Assembly: GCA_031761405.1 (NCBI GenBank)
Contig: JASEVX010000005.1
Span: forward strand, 5,911,724 to 5,975,723
Direction: 5' to 3'
Source: Serripes groenlandicus
Taxonomy: Eukaryota; Mollusca; Bivalvia; Cardiida; Cardiidae
DNA: 64,000 nucleotides
How positions within the stretch are numbered: position 1 is the stretch's first letter; every line of letters starts with the position of its first letter. The notes beneath the pieces are model-generated. The model worked only from the letters and a program-made list of their open reading frames with translations, was not told where the DNA came from and ran no database searches. A program made the position numbers and the translations under genes. Shown piece by piece: positions 31,895 through 43,887 of the stretch.

Positions 31895-32654
31895 TTAACC
31901 CTTTCTCAGAGCTTTAGATGAGGGGAGATTTGCACGTTCTAAAATACTTATTAGACGCTTTAATCCTATGGGTTTGGTTGGATAAACTACGGCAGGTTAT
32001 ATTCTCCTTTTGTGACCATGTTTTCAGAAGTTGTGTGATGCAGAGGCATTAATGGGGCTGAACTCCGGATTATAGATAGTATAGTCAAAGTTTTAAAACT
32101 GTTAAAAAGTTGTCTTGAAATATTAGAATCATAATTTTGGGATAAAATTTGAGTAATAGATTCACTTTCCAGTACAATAAACATCTAAATATTGATCGTT
32201 TATGCTTCATTTTTACTGGGTAGACATACCCAGTAAGCCAAATTTTGTATATTTTTATGACTTTCAATTGACAGTTTTTCAAAGTTTACTGCCAAAATAG
32301 TTTTGAACTACTTATAACTTACTTTGTTGTCACTATTGGCAATATTTGCAGAAGTTTTGGAGTTCAGCACCTTTAAAATGTGTTTGTATGAGGGAAAAGT
32401 TTTACCTGCTCCCTGATGCAAATGAGTTTTGAAAATATATTAATAATAATAATATAAAAGGTGAATATGATCTTTGTGACAAATTTGTCGTTTTTCACCC
32501 ATTCTTTTTCATTCTAAATTTGAATAAGAATCATTATTTTACTAATGATTAACCACCACATTTTTTCAAAGGATAAATCAACCTTTCCCCTCATATAGAT
32601 GCTTTCTGATGCAGCAGACGACTTTTAAAAACATTGTGGACAAAAGCAGAAATT

Positions 32655-33945
32655 GCTTACGGGCGGATGGGTTGGCGGGCAAAAGACATCCAGTATGTTG
32701 TCTGCCCAATAACTTTAGAAGCCTTTGTCCAATCATCACCAAATTTAGTCAGAATTTGTATTGGCATAATATCTTGGACAAGTTCGATATCTAGCTATAT
32801 CGCTCTAGTCACTCAAGAGTTATTGCCCCTTAATTATAGAAATTACCTAAAATTGGTCTTGTCTGCTCAATAACTTTAGAAGCCTTTGTCCCATCACCAT
32901 AAGCCGAGCCCCGGTAGCTCAGTCGGTAGCGACGCGGGCTGTCAATCCAGTGGTTGTGGGTTTGAATCCCAGCTCGGCCAACTTTCTTTCTGACGTTTGA
33001 CAAAAGTCACTGACCTGCGTCAATCGTCTTTAACCAATGGGCTGTTTAACAGTCTATGTGGAAAAGTGGCCAGTTGCTTGGAAAGTATGCTGTGTGGTGT
33101 ACTGGTGTGAGAAAACCAGGAAACGCATAAGTAGGTGAACTGGTCGCAATGATATGACTGAAAAATTGTTGAAAAAGGCGTTAAACCCTAATCAATCAAT
33201 CAACCAATCACCACCAAATTTGGTTAAAATGCATATTGGCATAATATCTTAAGACAAGTTTGATAACTAGCCATATCGCTATAGTCACTCAAGAGTTATC
33301 GCCCTTTAATTATAGAAATTACCTAGAATTGGTCTTGTCTGCTCAATAACGTTAGAAGCCTTTTTCCATTCACCACCAAATTTGGTCAAAATTTTTATTG
33401 GCATAATATCTTAGACAAGTCTAATAAATAGCCATATCGCTTTAGTCACTCGAGAGTTATCGCCCTTTAATTATATAAATTACCTAAAATTGGTCATGTC
33501 TGCTCAATAACTTTAGAAGCCTTTGTCAAATCACCACCAAATTTGGTCAAAATTTGTATTGGCATAATATCTTGGTTACTTTTAAGAATGGGTCATGTCA
33601 GGTTAAAAACGTATCTCTAGTTTCACACTATAACCTGACTATTCAGAGTTATGGCCCTTGTATTACTTAAATTACATAAAGTTTATGTTGTCCGTGCTGT
33701 AATCTTGGATGCATTTTATTTAATAATCACCAAATTTAGACAATATGTTGATGTGCAAAATATCTTGGTCAGGTTCGATAACTAACAGCGTTATCTTAGT
33801 CACTCCACACTTATGTCCTTGAAATGGCCCAAACTGTATTAACAGTGTCTGCTCTCTAAAATTGCCTGACGTACAACCAATTATTACTATACTTGGTCTC
33901 CAAAAAACAGGACGGCCGTATTTTGTGACAGTTAGCGCTCTTGTT
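32655..33945 (+). mobile_element. HINE-like element with ~170-bp repeats and a SINE inside
   Basis: Body repeats carry TCACCACCAAATTTGGTC and ATTGGCATAATATCTT; the end is CAGTTAGCGCTCTTGTT. The 5' start is unclear, as it follows directly on half a MITE (32585-32654). A SINE interrupts it at ~32906-33200. Confidence 0.6.
32906..33200 (+). mobile_element. tRNA-headed SINE
   Basis: The head GGTAGCTCAGTCGGTAGCG...GGGTTTGAATCCC has an Asp-like GTC in the anticodon position. The body shares GTACTGGTGTGAG-AAACCAGG and the GGCGTTAAAC tail with the SINE at 24344. ATCACCA before and after is a likely target duplication. Confidence 0.75.
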
Positions 33946-34309
33946 TGACTTGGAAAAATTGCAGACAAGCGCTGGAGTTCATTTGAGGCGCTCTTGTTCT
34001 TTTTCTGATACTGACAATATTTGGCGTCTCTGCAGCAGACGACTTTTTAAGACATTTTCTTAGATTGTAATGGGTTTTTTGCATATTCCCTGCATAAACT
34101 ATAGAGAGCTTAACAAATCATCAGAGTTCTTCTCTTGAATTATTCATGAAGATTATCTTTTCAAATGTTTCCTTATATTGACATTTTATGTCATCTTAAG
34201 ATACAAAAGAAGACCTTCCAATTTATTTTTTGAATATAATCATTGTCTCTCTAGGTTTTTCTATAGAAGTAGCCTTGATTTAGCCATGATATACACAATT
34301 TATATAGAC

Positions 34310-34520
34310 CTCATATAGACGCATTCTGACGCCTCTGCAGAAGACGGCTTTTTGAAAACATAGTGACAATAGAAGAAATTGCTCAAAAAAATCAATTTCG
34401 GCTTTTGTCACAATGTTTTCCACTTTTAGTTATAGGTTATCCTTGCAATTATAGAGATTTTCTATTTTTTTACAAAATATGTTCAAAGTCGTCTGCAGAA
34501 TTATCGTATGAGGGAAAGTG
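34310..34520. mobile_element. TTAA MITE lacking its left end, between 22-bp direct repeats
   Basis: Begins CTCATATAGACGC (without CCCTTTCC) and ends GAGGGAAAGTG before TTAA. The host stretch GATATACACAATTTATATAG (34288-34309) is repeated at 34529-34550 with one mismatch. Confidence 0.8.
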
Positions 34521-34557
34521 TTAACCACGATATTCACAATTTATATAGACTTTTGTT

Positions 34558-34779
34558 TACCCTTTCCTACTTGCAGACACATGTTAACGCATCAGCAGCA
34601 GACAACTTTTGAAAACAGTGTGGCAAATGGTGAAATTGTTCATAATAAGCAATTTCTCCTTTTGCCATACATAGTGTTTTCAATTCATTTTCAAACATTA
34701 AACTTTTCCTGGTAGAGATTTTCCAAATGCCAGATGTTTTCAAATTTGTCTGTTGAAGATTTGTTGTATGTGGTAAATG
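34558..34779. mobile_element. TTAA MITE, old copy
   Basis: TACCCTTTCCTACTTGCAGACAC on the left, GTTGTATGTGGTAAATGGTTAA on the right. The hairpin TGGTGAAATTG...CAATTTCTCC is partly paired. Confidence 0.75.
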
Positions 34780-34860
34780 GTTAAAAGATTGTCTTTCCTT
34801 TGATAATTATCTGAAATAATTGAACCCTTTCCCTGATATTCCATAACTCATCCTAATTAA

Positions 34861-35082
34861 CCCTTTCCCTCATACGACAATTCTGCAGCAGACGACTTTG
34901 AACGCATTTTGTCGAAACATAGAACATCTCCATAATTGAATGGATAACCTATGACTAAAAGTGGAAAACATTGTGGCAAAAGGAGAAATTGCACGTTTTG
35001 TGCAATTTCTTCTTTTGTCACTATGTTTTCAAAAAGCCGTCTGCTGCAGAGGCGTCCGAAAGCGTTTATATGAGGGAAAGGG
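34861..35082. mobile_element. TTAA palindromic MITE (222 bp), reverse orientation, intact
   Basis: TTAA at 34857-34860 and 35083-35086. Ends CCCTTTCCCTCATACGAC / ATATGAGGGAAAGGG. Central hairpin GAGAAATTGCACgttttGTGCAATTTCTTC. Confidence 0.93.
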
Positions 35083-35342
35083 TTAAAAGTATTTATAGAC
35101 AATACTAAAAAATAGAGGCAAATTATGGTATAGTCATAGGAAAGAAAGTAAAAATTGTTGAAAATTGAGAAATTGTCCATTTTGAGCAATTTCTCTTTTT
35201 TCACAATGTTTTTATTTCATACCAATATAATATAACATTAAAGTGGGAAGGAATAATTGCTTATTACTACAAATTTTGCAATTCTTTATTTCAAGTTTAC
35301 ATCCAAACTCTAGATGTAACTTTTTTCCCTCATATGTTTTAA

Positions 35343-35560
35343 CCCCTTCCCTCATATAGACGCTTTCAGACGCATTTGCAGCAGACGGCTTTTTGAAAAC
35401 ATAGTAACAAAAGAAGAAATTGCTCAAAATGAACAATTTCTCCTTTTGCCACAATTTTTTCTACTTTCAGTCATAGGTTATCCATTCAATTATAGAGATT
35501 TCAATTTTTGACAAAATCTGTTCAAAGTCATCTGCTGAAGAATTGTGGTATGAGGGAAAG
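35343..35560. mobile_element. TTAA MITE, right end eroded
   Basis: TTAA at 35339-35342, then CCCCTTCCCTCATATAGACGC...GGTATGAGGGAAAG followed by AGACATC instead of GGTTAA. Confidence 0.8.
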
Positions 35561-35671
35561 AGACATCTCCACAGCAGACAACATCTTGAAAACATAAAAA
35601 GTCTTTCCTTTTCCCACATTGTTTGACACTCTATGCTATGTTTTCTTTTCTGTTTTCCACATTTCAGGTTT

Positions 35672-36225
35672 AAACTCAACTGTGCACTTTGTGCTTTAGT
35701 TGAGCTTTTGTGATCACCCTGTGTCCACTGTCAGTCATCATGGGTCTTCCTTCGACAACAATCTCTATATAAAACATGTAGTCTTTACCCTTTCCCCCCT
35801 ATAGACTGACGCCACTGCAGCAGACGACTTTTGAAAACATTGTGACAAAACTAGTAATTATTCAAAATTAGCAATTTCTCCTTTTGACACAGTGTTTTCA
35901 ACTCGATACAATAATTATACATTCATTTACGGAGATTTTCCATTGGTTGCTGTATAATCATTCCTTATTGATGAGTTGAAACACATGGCCACCAAGCAGC
36001 ATCCAAAAAGGGGTAAAATGAATAAAAACTAAAAAAGTCCTATTCTCTATATTAAGTCCATGTCTGATTTCAAAATTATCATTACGAAGAAATGTTCCTT
36101 GTGTGACCCTTTACTAAAATTTCTCAAGTTATATTGATCTGTTTAAAAATATGGCTGCCAGGTGGCATCAGAAAGAAGGGTAAAATGACAACATTTTGTA
36201 ATTCTTCTGCATCCAGTCCTCTTGT
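35672..36225 (+). mobile_element. HINE-like element with MITE fragment
   Basis: Head AAACTCAACTGTGCACTTTGTGC...AGTTGAGCTTTTG is a variant palindrome; the end is ATCCAGTCCTCTTGTT. A TTAA-type MITE half (CCCTTTCCCCCCTATAG..., ~35787-35955) interrupts it. Confidence 0.55.
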
Positions 36226-36622
36226 TTAATTTTCCCTTATAAATAGGTGTTTAGTACATTTTACTTGTAGAATTCAAAGTGGTAATACTTTATTTCATAT
36301 ACTTTTAGCACTTTCCTTGATCCAGATTACTTTAAATGACTCTGTAGTAGACTAGTTGAAACAAACAATTTCTTCTTTTTCCAGAATGTTCTGAACTCCT
36401 TATCAGAAATATGCTCAAATGTTTTCAGACATTATTCATTTTATCCCATAAACTATTTTAAAACCAGCTGTGTCTAAAATTACATGATGTCTGTTTTACA
36501 GTTTCCCACACACAATATGAAACATATTAGAGACCTAAAAAGAAATGTATATATGTCTCTGAACATATGTAAAGCAACAGACCGTGGTAACACCTGGGTA
36601 AAAGGAGAAATTACTCAATTAA

Positions 36623-36830
36623 CCCTTTCCCTCATACGACAATTCTGCAGCAGACGACTTTGAACAACTTTTGTCAAAAAATAGGAAATCTCTATAATTG
36701 AATGGATAACCTATGACTAAAAGTGCAAAACATTGTGGCAAAAGGAGAAATTGCTTGTTTTGACTGTCACTATGTTTTCAAAAAGCTGTCTGCTGCAGAG
36801 GCATCAGAAAGCGTTTATATGAGGGAAAGG
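36623..36830. mobile_element. TTAA MITE, reverse orientation
   Basis: TTAA at 36619-36622 and CCCTTTCCCTCATACGAC. It ends GAGGGAAAGG followed by AATAGAGC, so the right TTAA is lost; part of the hairpin is deleted. Confidence 0.82.
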
Positions 36831-36879
36831 AATAGAGCAATGTCTTCTTTTGACACAGTGTTTTCAACTCTATTCAATG

Positions 36880-38450
36880 ATTATTAGTCGCCGGGCAGAA
36901 GCCTGCGACTTCTATTTTTAATAGGTTTTCGGAAATCACATGGGAGGGGGGATTATTATTAGAAAGAAACACATTTAGATGTCTTGAACATATTACAATT
37001 GTGTTTGTTTAAACACTCTAAGTAATGACACATTTAAAATGAAATAAATATTCCGATGTTTTAGGTATTTTCAGTTTCTTTATTTTGACTCGCATTTATG
37101 TTTTGTTGTTTTATTTACGAAGACAAAACAGTCCCTATTAGCTAGACTGGTATACTTTATTTTACACTACATGTACTCAAAAGGCGATAACTACAAACCT
37201 TTACGTCGCAGTCTAATTTGTTTACATACGCGCACCTGCTTGAAGCGTGAGTCGCGAATACCAACTGCGTAGATAAATCTCCTTTGCAGAGAGCCGTCTC
37301 TTTACACTCACTTACAAATAGTAAATCGTAGGTGATTTAAAATGTTTATTTGGTTCTAAACAAATGAAGAAAAGAACAAATCGAGATAAAAACTAGTTTT
37401 AATAGAAAAATTACTTTGAACGAACACTCTCTGCCTATAAAGAGAGTTTCAAGAACGACACCTCTGCGAATAAGAAAGAATCGGGTCTTTCGTACAAAAT
37501 TATTTCGTCCTTGACAATTTTAAACATGTCATTAATTCCCTAAAGGCATATTGTTACGCATCATTGACACAAGGGCGCTCATCATAATATAATTTTAAAA
37601 CATGAGTAGTTTGTTATTTTCATTATTAAAAAGGAAGGAAAGAATTAAAATAAATTAACATGTTGTAGGGCTCAGTTTATGTTCGAAATTAAGTTTAAAT
37701 TATACAACAATTTCAATGAGATTTAACTGTTTAGTTGATATTATATTTCGAAGGTGGTCTAATTTATGAATATTGGACTACATTTCAACATTTGTTAAAG
37801 TATGATATAATTAGGATGCCAAGCTAATATCATTTTGAGAAAAAGAGAAAAGTCATGTCTTCAGCGATTTAACCCTTAACTCATTGTTTTAAAAGTATAT
37901 TGCTGCAAAGGTGTCCACTGTTGACTTTAATAGAGGAAAGGTAAAATGATGTGCTATTGCATGCAAATCCTAAATTGTCTGTTTTGTGGTTTTATTGAAA
38001 AATAATAAAATTCAAATATTCTGACAAACATCTTGAAAAGTGTATGTGGAATTCACAAATCTTATAATTATTCCTTAATGAAAGCACTGTATACATACTA
38101 AGACTAATGATTGGCAAGATTTCTCATTTCCATTACTGTTTATGATCAATAATTAGTTTGTTGTGTGTATAGTCAACCTACTTTGGAATGGAGATTGATC
38201 ATAAACAATGAAAGGCTTCAATTATCATTCACTTCGTTGACAAAACAATGCAAGTTATGATACATTTTCACTTGACCCCACCCCTGATGTTCCAATATGC
38301 CCCTCAGTTGATAACTGTTTATTCAACTACTATAATGTTAGTGTTATGCATAACTGCACTATGGATATCTGGTGACATTGATGCATTGCATCAACTTTCT
38401 CTTGTACATTAATCTATTGAATCTTTCCATCTTTCATCATGCATGTTTTC
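36880..38450. other. Unassigned intronic stretch
   Basis: Begins with a small palindrome AGTCGCCGGGCAGAAGCCTGCGACT (36887-36911). GTTTATGATCAAT and its complement ATTGATCATAAAC form a separated inverted pair near 38147-38210. No coding frame, family repeat or splice evidence is seen. Confidence 0.5.
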
Positions 38451-38894
38451 AAAGTTGTCTGCTGTGGATCTGTTGAATGCGGGAAGGGTTTAACCCTTTC
38501 CCACCTTCCACATTTGTGCACATCAGTGGCCGATGTATTTTGAAAGTTGTTAATGAAGTGCAATGTCTTATTTTGTCACAATGTTTTCAGCTCTACTTAA
38601 TAATTAATTTTCAATTATAGAAAATTCCCAGATGTTTCCAATGTCGTCTGCTGCAGATTTATTGCATGTATGAAAGGGTTATTAGTTATCTGATGGAGAC
38701 ATGGAAACATCTTAATTTGGGTCCAACAATTTCTCCTTTATATCAACACAATACTTTCAAAAGTTGTCTGCTGCAAATGCATTCAAAGATTACTGTTTTA
38801 GAAACATGAGTCATGAATATATGGTCAAACTTTTCTTATGCAGCCACCCAATGGAGAGTCAAAATGTGGCGGCTGAACACAGCTGGCTGTTTAA

Positions 38895-39116
38895 CCCTTT
38901 CCCTCATACGACAATTCTGCAGCAGACGACTTTGAACGTATTTTGTCAAAACATAGAAAATCTCCATAATTGAATAGATAACCTATGACAAAAAGTGGAA
39001 AACATTGTGGCAAAAGGAGAAATTGCGCGTTTTGTGCAATTTCTTCTTTTTTCACTATGTTTTCAAAAAGCCGTCTTCTGCAGAGGCGTCAGAAAGCATC
39101 TATATGAGGGAAAGGG
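38895..39116. mobile_element. TTAA palindromic MITE (222 bp), reverse orientation, intact
   Basis: TTAA at 38891-38894 and 39117-39120. The empty relative at 363-366 has one TTAA. Ends CCCTTTCCCTCATACGAC / TATGAGGGAAAGGG. Confidence 0.95.
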
Positions 39117-39177
39117 TTAATACAAGTCAAATAAAGAAGATAATGTTGTTTTGGTTAATCTTCAAGTGGCTGCTTAA

Positions 39178-39397
39178 TCCTTTCCCGCATATGACAACAC
39201 TGCAGCAGACGACTTTGAAAACATACCCAAACAAAGACGGAAACTCCGTTTAAATGAAAGTACAATAATTGAATAGAGTTGAAAACATGGTGACAGAAGG
39301 AGAAATTGCTCGTTTTGAGTTTTGAGCAATTTCTTCTTTTGTCGCCATGTTTTTCAAAAAGCCAACTGCTACAGGGGCATCAGAAAGCAGAAAAGGG
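39178..39397. mobile_element. TTAA palindromic MITE, diverged
   Basis: TTAA at 39174-39177 and 39398-39401; ends TCCTTTCCCGCATATGAC / GCAGAAAAGGG. The empty relative at 419-422 has one TTAA. Confidence 0.9.
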
Positions 39398-39702
39398 TTA
39401 ATACAAGTTGGCTTATTAACAGAGATGACCGCTAACACAAGTTTGACTGTATTGCTATATGGGAAAATTTAAGAAAAAAGGTAAACTGTTGATGTCATTT
39501 CTGGTTTAAGGGATTATGTAGAACACAGTGTTATCTTTCGAAACGCAAATCTTTTGATACAAGATGTTTATTATTTCAACTGACCTTTTGTTAAAATCTC
39601 CAAATGCATTTTGTAATTAATCTAAAGCTAAATCCCTAACAGTTACGAGGCTTTATCTAAAGTTACAACGGTATTTAAATGCATTTACATACAGACTTTT
39701 AA

Positions 39703-39894
39703 CCCTTTCCCACCTTTAGATGCATTTTGACGCATTTGCAGCAGATGACTTCGTGCTCAAAACGAGCAATTTCATCTTTTACCACTGTTTTCAACTTTTT
39801 TCAGTAATTATAACAACAGTTATAGAGATTTCCATATTTTTGAGTAGACATTTTCAAAGTCGTCTGCTGCTGATTTGCTGTATGTGGGAAAGGG
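39703..39894. mobile_element. TTAA palindromic MITE (192 bp)
   Basis: TTAA at 39699-39702 and 39895-39898. Ends CCCTTTCCCACCTTTAGATGC / GTATGTGGGAAAGGG. The left half of the central hairpin is deleted. Confidence 0.88.
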
Positions 39895-40019
39895 TTAAGG
39901 AAGGTAAAAATGCCTTATCAAACAGTATGTACAGTGTTAGTGCAATTTGTAAAGACCTCTACCTTTATCATACCTGATATGCCTTTTAAACTCACCTGAG
40001 CACTTTGTGGTCCCTAGGA

Positions 40020-40138
40020 ATTGGGATATGTAAAACTTAATCAATTTCATTTATAATGCAGATTCTCTTTAGATGTTAAAAAACATTGTCCCTTTGGTTA
40101 TGGACATGTTGCGCTTATAATGCAGATTCACTTTAAAT

Positions 40139-40175
<37 letters not shown>

Positions 40176-41900
40176 AACATGGTCCTTAAGGGTATGGACT
40201 CGGGACATATTACATTTATAATGCAGATTCACTTAAAATGTGAAAAAACATGGTTCCTAGGGGTATGGACATATTGCACTTATAATGCAGATTCACTTAA
40301 AATGTGACAAAAACAAATGTTCCTAGGGGTATGGACATATTGCACTTATAATGCAGATTCACTTAAAATGTGAAAAAAACATAGTTCCTAAGGGTATGGA
40401 CATGTTGCACTTATAATGCAGATTTACTTAAAATGTGAAAATACATGGTTCCTAGGGGTATGGACATATTGCACTTATAATGCAGATTCACTTAAAATGT
40501 GAAAAAACATGGTTCCTAGGGGTATGGACATGTTGCACTTATAATGCAGGTTCACTTAAAATGTGAAAAAACATGGTTCCTAGGGGTATGGACATGTTGC
40601 ACTTATAATGCAGATTCACTTAAAATGTGAAAGAACATGGTTCCTAGGGGTATGGACATATTGCACTTATAATGCAGGTTCACTTAAAATGTGAAAAAAC
40701 ATGGTTCCTAGGGGTATGGACATATTGCACTTATAATGCAGATTCACTTAAAATGTGAAAAAACATGGTTCCTAGGGGTATGGACATGTTGCACTTATAA
40801 TGCAGATTCACTTAAAATGTGAAAAAACATGGTTCCTAGGGGTATGGACATGTTGCACTTATAATGCAGATTCACTTAAAATGTGAAAAAAACATGGTTC
40901 CCAGGGGTATGGACATATTGCACTTATAATGCAGATTCAGTTAAAATGTGAAAAAACATGGTTCCTAGGGGTATGGACATGTTGCACTTATAATGCAGAT
41001 TCACTTAAAATGTGAAAAAAACATGGTTCCCAGGGGTATGGACATATTGCACTTATAATGCAGATTCAGTTAAAATGTGAAAAAACATGGTTCCTAGGGG
41101 TATGGACATGTTGCACTTATAATGCAGATTCTCTTAAAATGTGAAAAAACATGGTTCCCAGAGGTATGGACATATTGCACTTATAATGCAGATTCACTTA
41201 AAATGTGAAAAAACATGGTTCCTAGGGGTATGGACATATTGCACTTATAATGCAGATTCACTTAAAATGTGAAAAAACATGGTTCCTAGGGGTATGGACA
41301 TATTGCACTTTTTAATGCAGATTCACTTAAAATGTGAAAAAACATGGTTCCTAGGGGTATGGACAAGTTGCACTTATAATGCAGATTCACTTAAAATGTA
41401 AAAAAACATGGTTCCTAGGGGTATGGACATGTTGCACTTATAATGCAGATTCACTTAAAATGTGAAAAAACATGGTTCCTAGGGGTATGGACATGTTGCA
41501 CTTATAATGCAGATTCACTTAAAATGTGAAAAAACATGGTTCCTAGAGGTATGGACATATTGCACTTATAATGCAGATTCACTTAAAATGTGAATAAACA
41601 TTGTCCCTATGGCTATGGACATGTTGCACTTATAATGCAGATTCACTTAAAATGTGAATAAACATTGTCCCTATGGCTATGGACATATTGCACTTATAAT
41701 GCAGATTCACTTAAAATGTGAATAAACATTGTCCCTATGGCTATGGACATGTTGCACTTTAAAATGGAAAAACATTGTCCCTATGGCTATGGTGGACATG
41801 TTGCACTGATAATGCAGATTCACTTAAAATGTGAAAAAAACATTGTCCCTATGGCTATGGACATGTTGCACTTATAATGCAGATTCACTTTTAAAGGGAA
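40020..41900 (+). repeat. 64-bp minisatellite, ~29 copies
   Basis: Units contain CATGGTTCCTAGGGGTATGG and TTGCACTTATAATGCAG, period 64 bp. Most inner copies differ at 0-3 bases. The last five or so carry CATTGTCCCTATGGCTATGG instead. Confidence 0.95.
40139..40174 (+). repeat. 36-base poly-G tract
   Basis: An uninterrupted G36 replaces the usual GTGAAAA stretch of one 64-bp unit. It could form G-quadruplexes or be a sequencing/polishing artefact. Confidence 0.9.
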
Positions 41901-41960
41901 AGCATAGTGGTGCATTGATCAGAATGATATAGTGTCCCATAAATATAAATCTTGTCTTAA

Positions 41961-42156
41961 TCCTTTCCCTCTTTGCAAACATTTATTCAAACATATTGGA
42001 ACTCACTAAAAACTAAAGAATAATTATTGAATTAAGTTGAAATCATTGTGGCAAAAGGAGAAATTGCTCATTATGAGCAATTTCTGCTTTTGTCACAATG
42101 ATTTCAAAAGTTGTCTGCTGCAGAGGCATCAGAAAGTGTCTGTATGTGAGAAAGAG
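41961..42156. mobile_element. TTAA palindromic MITE, diverged
   Basis: TTAA at 41957-41960 and 42157-42160, with ends TCCTTTCCCTCTTTGC / GTATGTGAGAAAGAG. Perfect hairpin GAAATTGCTCattatGAGCAATTTC. Confidence 0.85.
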
Positions 42157-43163
42157 TTAAACGACACTTTCTGAGTTGAGCAATCAAAGGCCATGTGACC
42201 TTCTTGTTTTCAATTATTATTTGTTGCGGATGTGTCAAAAGTTTTCTGTATCATGGAAAAGGTAAAAACCATTTACATGCAGGTTAGCCAAGGTATGTAG
42301 ACATTGATGTTGGGTGTTGACTGATAACAATCAAAGCACGTAGTTATAGCCACAAGAGTGTAATTAAATTCTTTACTGTTGTTGCTGGGCCATCAGAAAT
42401 GGAGAAAAATGAAAAAAAAAATAAACTTATTCTTTTCTGAAACTGCTGGTCTGTTTTAAGATAATTTATAAAGAATTATTCCTTAAGTGACCCTCTACAG
42501 AAATTGTTCAAGCGATTTAGATTGGTTGAAAAACATAGCCATCAGACAACATTAAAATCAGGTTAGATGACAACATTTAAAAAACTCTTCTGCTCTAAAA
42601 GTCCTTGTCTAATTTTTAAAAAAATGACTAAATTGTTCCTTGGATGACCCTCCTTTAAAATTATTCAATACATATTGATTGCTTAAAAAACATGGTGATT
42701 TGGTGGCATAAGAAAAAGTGTAAACTGGCAAAGCTTCAAAATTGTTTTGCTCTGAAAGTGTCTTGTCTAATTTCAATATAATTTGGCAGATATGTTCATA
42801 CACTTGACAAAGTTGTTTCAATAGGTAACAAAATATGACCCTTAGGGATAAGAGCATGTTGCACTTATACCTCTTTCCTTCCAAAGCCATATCTAAAGAA
42901 TAGTTGGATGGATTTGATTTAAACTATATGGAAATGATAACCACCATAGGGAAATATTAGACGGCAAGTTTCGTTCAGATTGCCTCAAAAACCGAGTTAT
43001 TTCCCGTTGGAATTTATATTGTATATGTTAATGTACATAATGGTTTATATCACAACTAACTAGTGAACACTGCAGGCCACATTGAACATCCACTGAAATC
43101 TTTCGTCTCTGAACTCAAATTTTAGAAAAAGCCTTTTGAAATCAATAGAAGATTTATCTTCCT

Positions 43164-43321
43164 GAACCCTTTCCCACATACAAAAAATCTGCAGCAGACG
43201 ACTTTGAAAACTTATTGACAAAACCATGAAAAATCTCAATAAATGAGAGTTTAACTATTAAATAGAGTTGCAAAAGTCGTCTGTTGCAGATGCGTCAAAA
43301 TGCGTCTTCAAGTGGGAAAGG
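43164..43321. mobile_element. TTAA MITE, shortened
   Basis: CCCTTTCCCACATACAAAAAATC on the left, CAAGTGGGAAAGGGTTAA on the right, with GCAGCAGACGAC/GTCGTCTGTTGCAG. The hairpin is deleted and the left TTAA lost. Confidence 0.75.
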
Positions 43322-43593
43322 GTTAAATCCCTGTCAGGTTCCAACAGGTCAGACTGTCTCATCTTGGGTCAAAAACCAGATCACTAGGTCAAGTTTAAAA
43401 AACAACAACTTGTGAACACGCTAGAGGCCACGTTTTTCATCCAATCTTTATGAAAAATTATCAGAACTAACAACTCCATCAAGTCCTACTCAGACCTAAT
43501 CTGGCTTCAAACTATCTCATGTTGAGTCATAAATTAGATCACTAGGTAACACTTTAGAAACACCTTGTGAACACGCTAGAGGCCACATTTCTT

Positions 43594-43690
43594 GAGCACG
43601 GCACATTTTCCTAGCCTTGAACTGGTTTGTTTACCCAGGGATCATCAATATGTGAACTGTGACCGGGATATAATTAAAAAAAAAAAAAAA
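43594..43690 (+). mobile_element. SINE fragment, 5'-truncated
   Basis: GAGCACGGCACATTTTCCTAGCC and ACTGGTTTGTTTACCCAGGG match the body of the SINE at 43888-44045. It ends in A15 at ~43676-43691. Confidence 0.65.
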
Positions 43691-43887
43691 AATGGTTATA
43701 TGAGGTCCAAAACTAGGTCACTTAATCCTGAAACAAAGGAAAATCTTGTTAACAGTTGCATTTTAAATTTGGTGAGCAAATTTGTCTCAATGATTTTTAG
43801 GCCTAGTTTAAATATGGGTCATATCCAGTAAAAAAAAAATAGGTCACTAGGCTCAATTTGAGAAAAATCTTGTTAACACTCTGGAAT

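Larger units (their letters stand above)
38815..39445 (+). repeat. GTGGCTGCTTAA repeat family, copy B (two MITEs inside)
   Basis: Matches copy A (281-440) once the inserts at 38895-39116 and 39178-39397 are removed. The phrases TACAAGTCAAATAAA and AAGTGGCTGCTTAA align on either side. Confidence 0.8.
39989..42207 (+). mobile_element. HINE-like element carrying a 64-bp minisatellite
   Basis: Head AAACTCACCTGAGCACTTTGTGG and end GAGCAATCAAAGGCCATGTGACCTTCTTGTT. Between them lie ~29 tandem 64-bp units and a TTAA MITE (41961-42156). Confidence 0.6.

Noticed and set aside
32906..32980. Possible tRNA-Asp gene (GTC in anticodon position)
   Set aside because: A SINE body shared with 24344 and 55606 follows directly, and the acceptor stem is imperfect.
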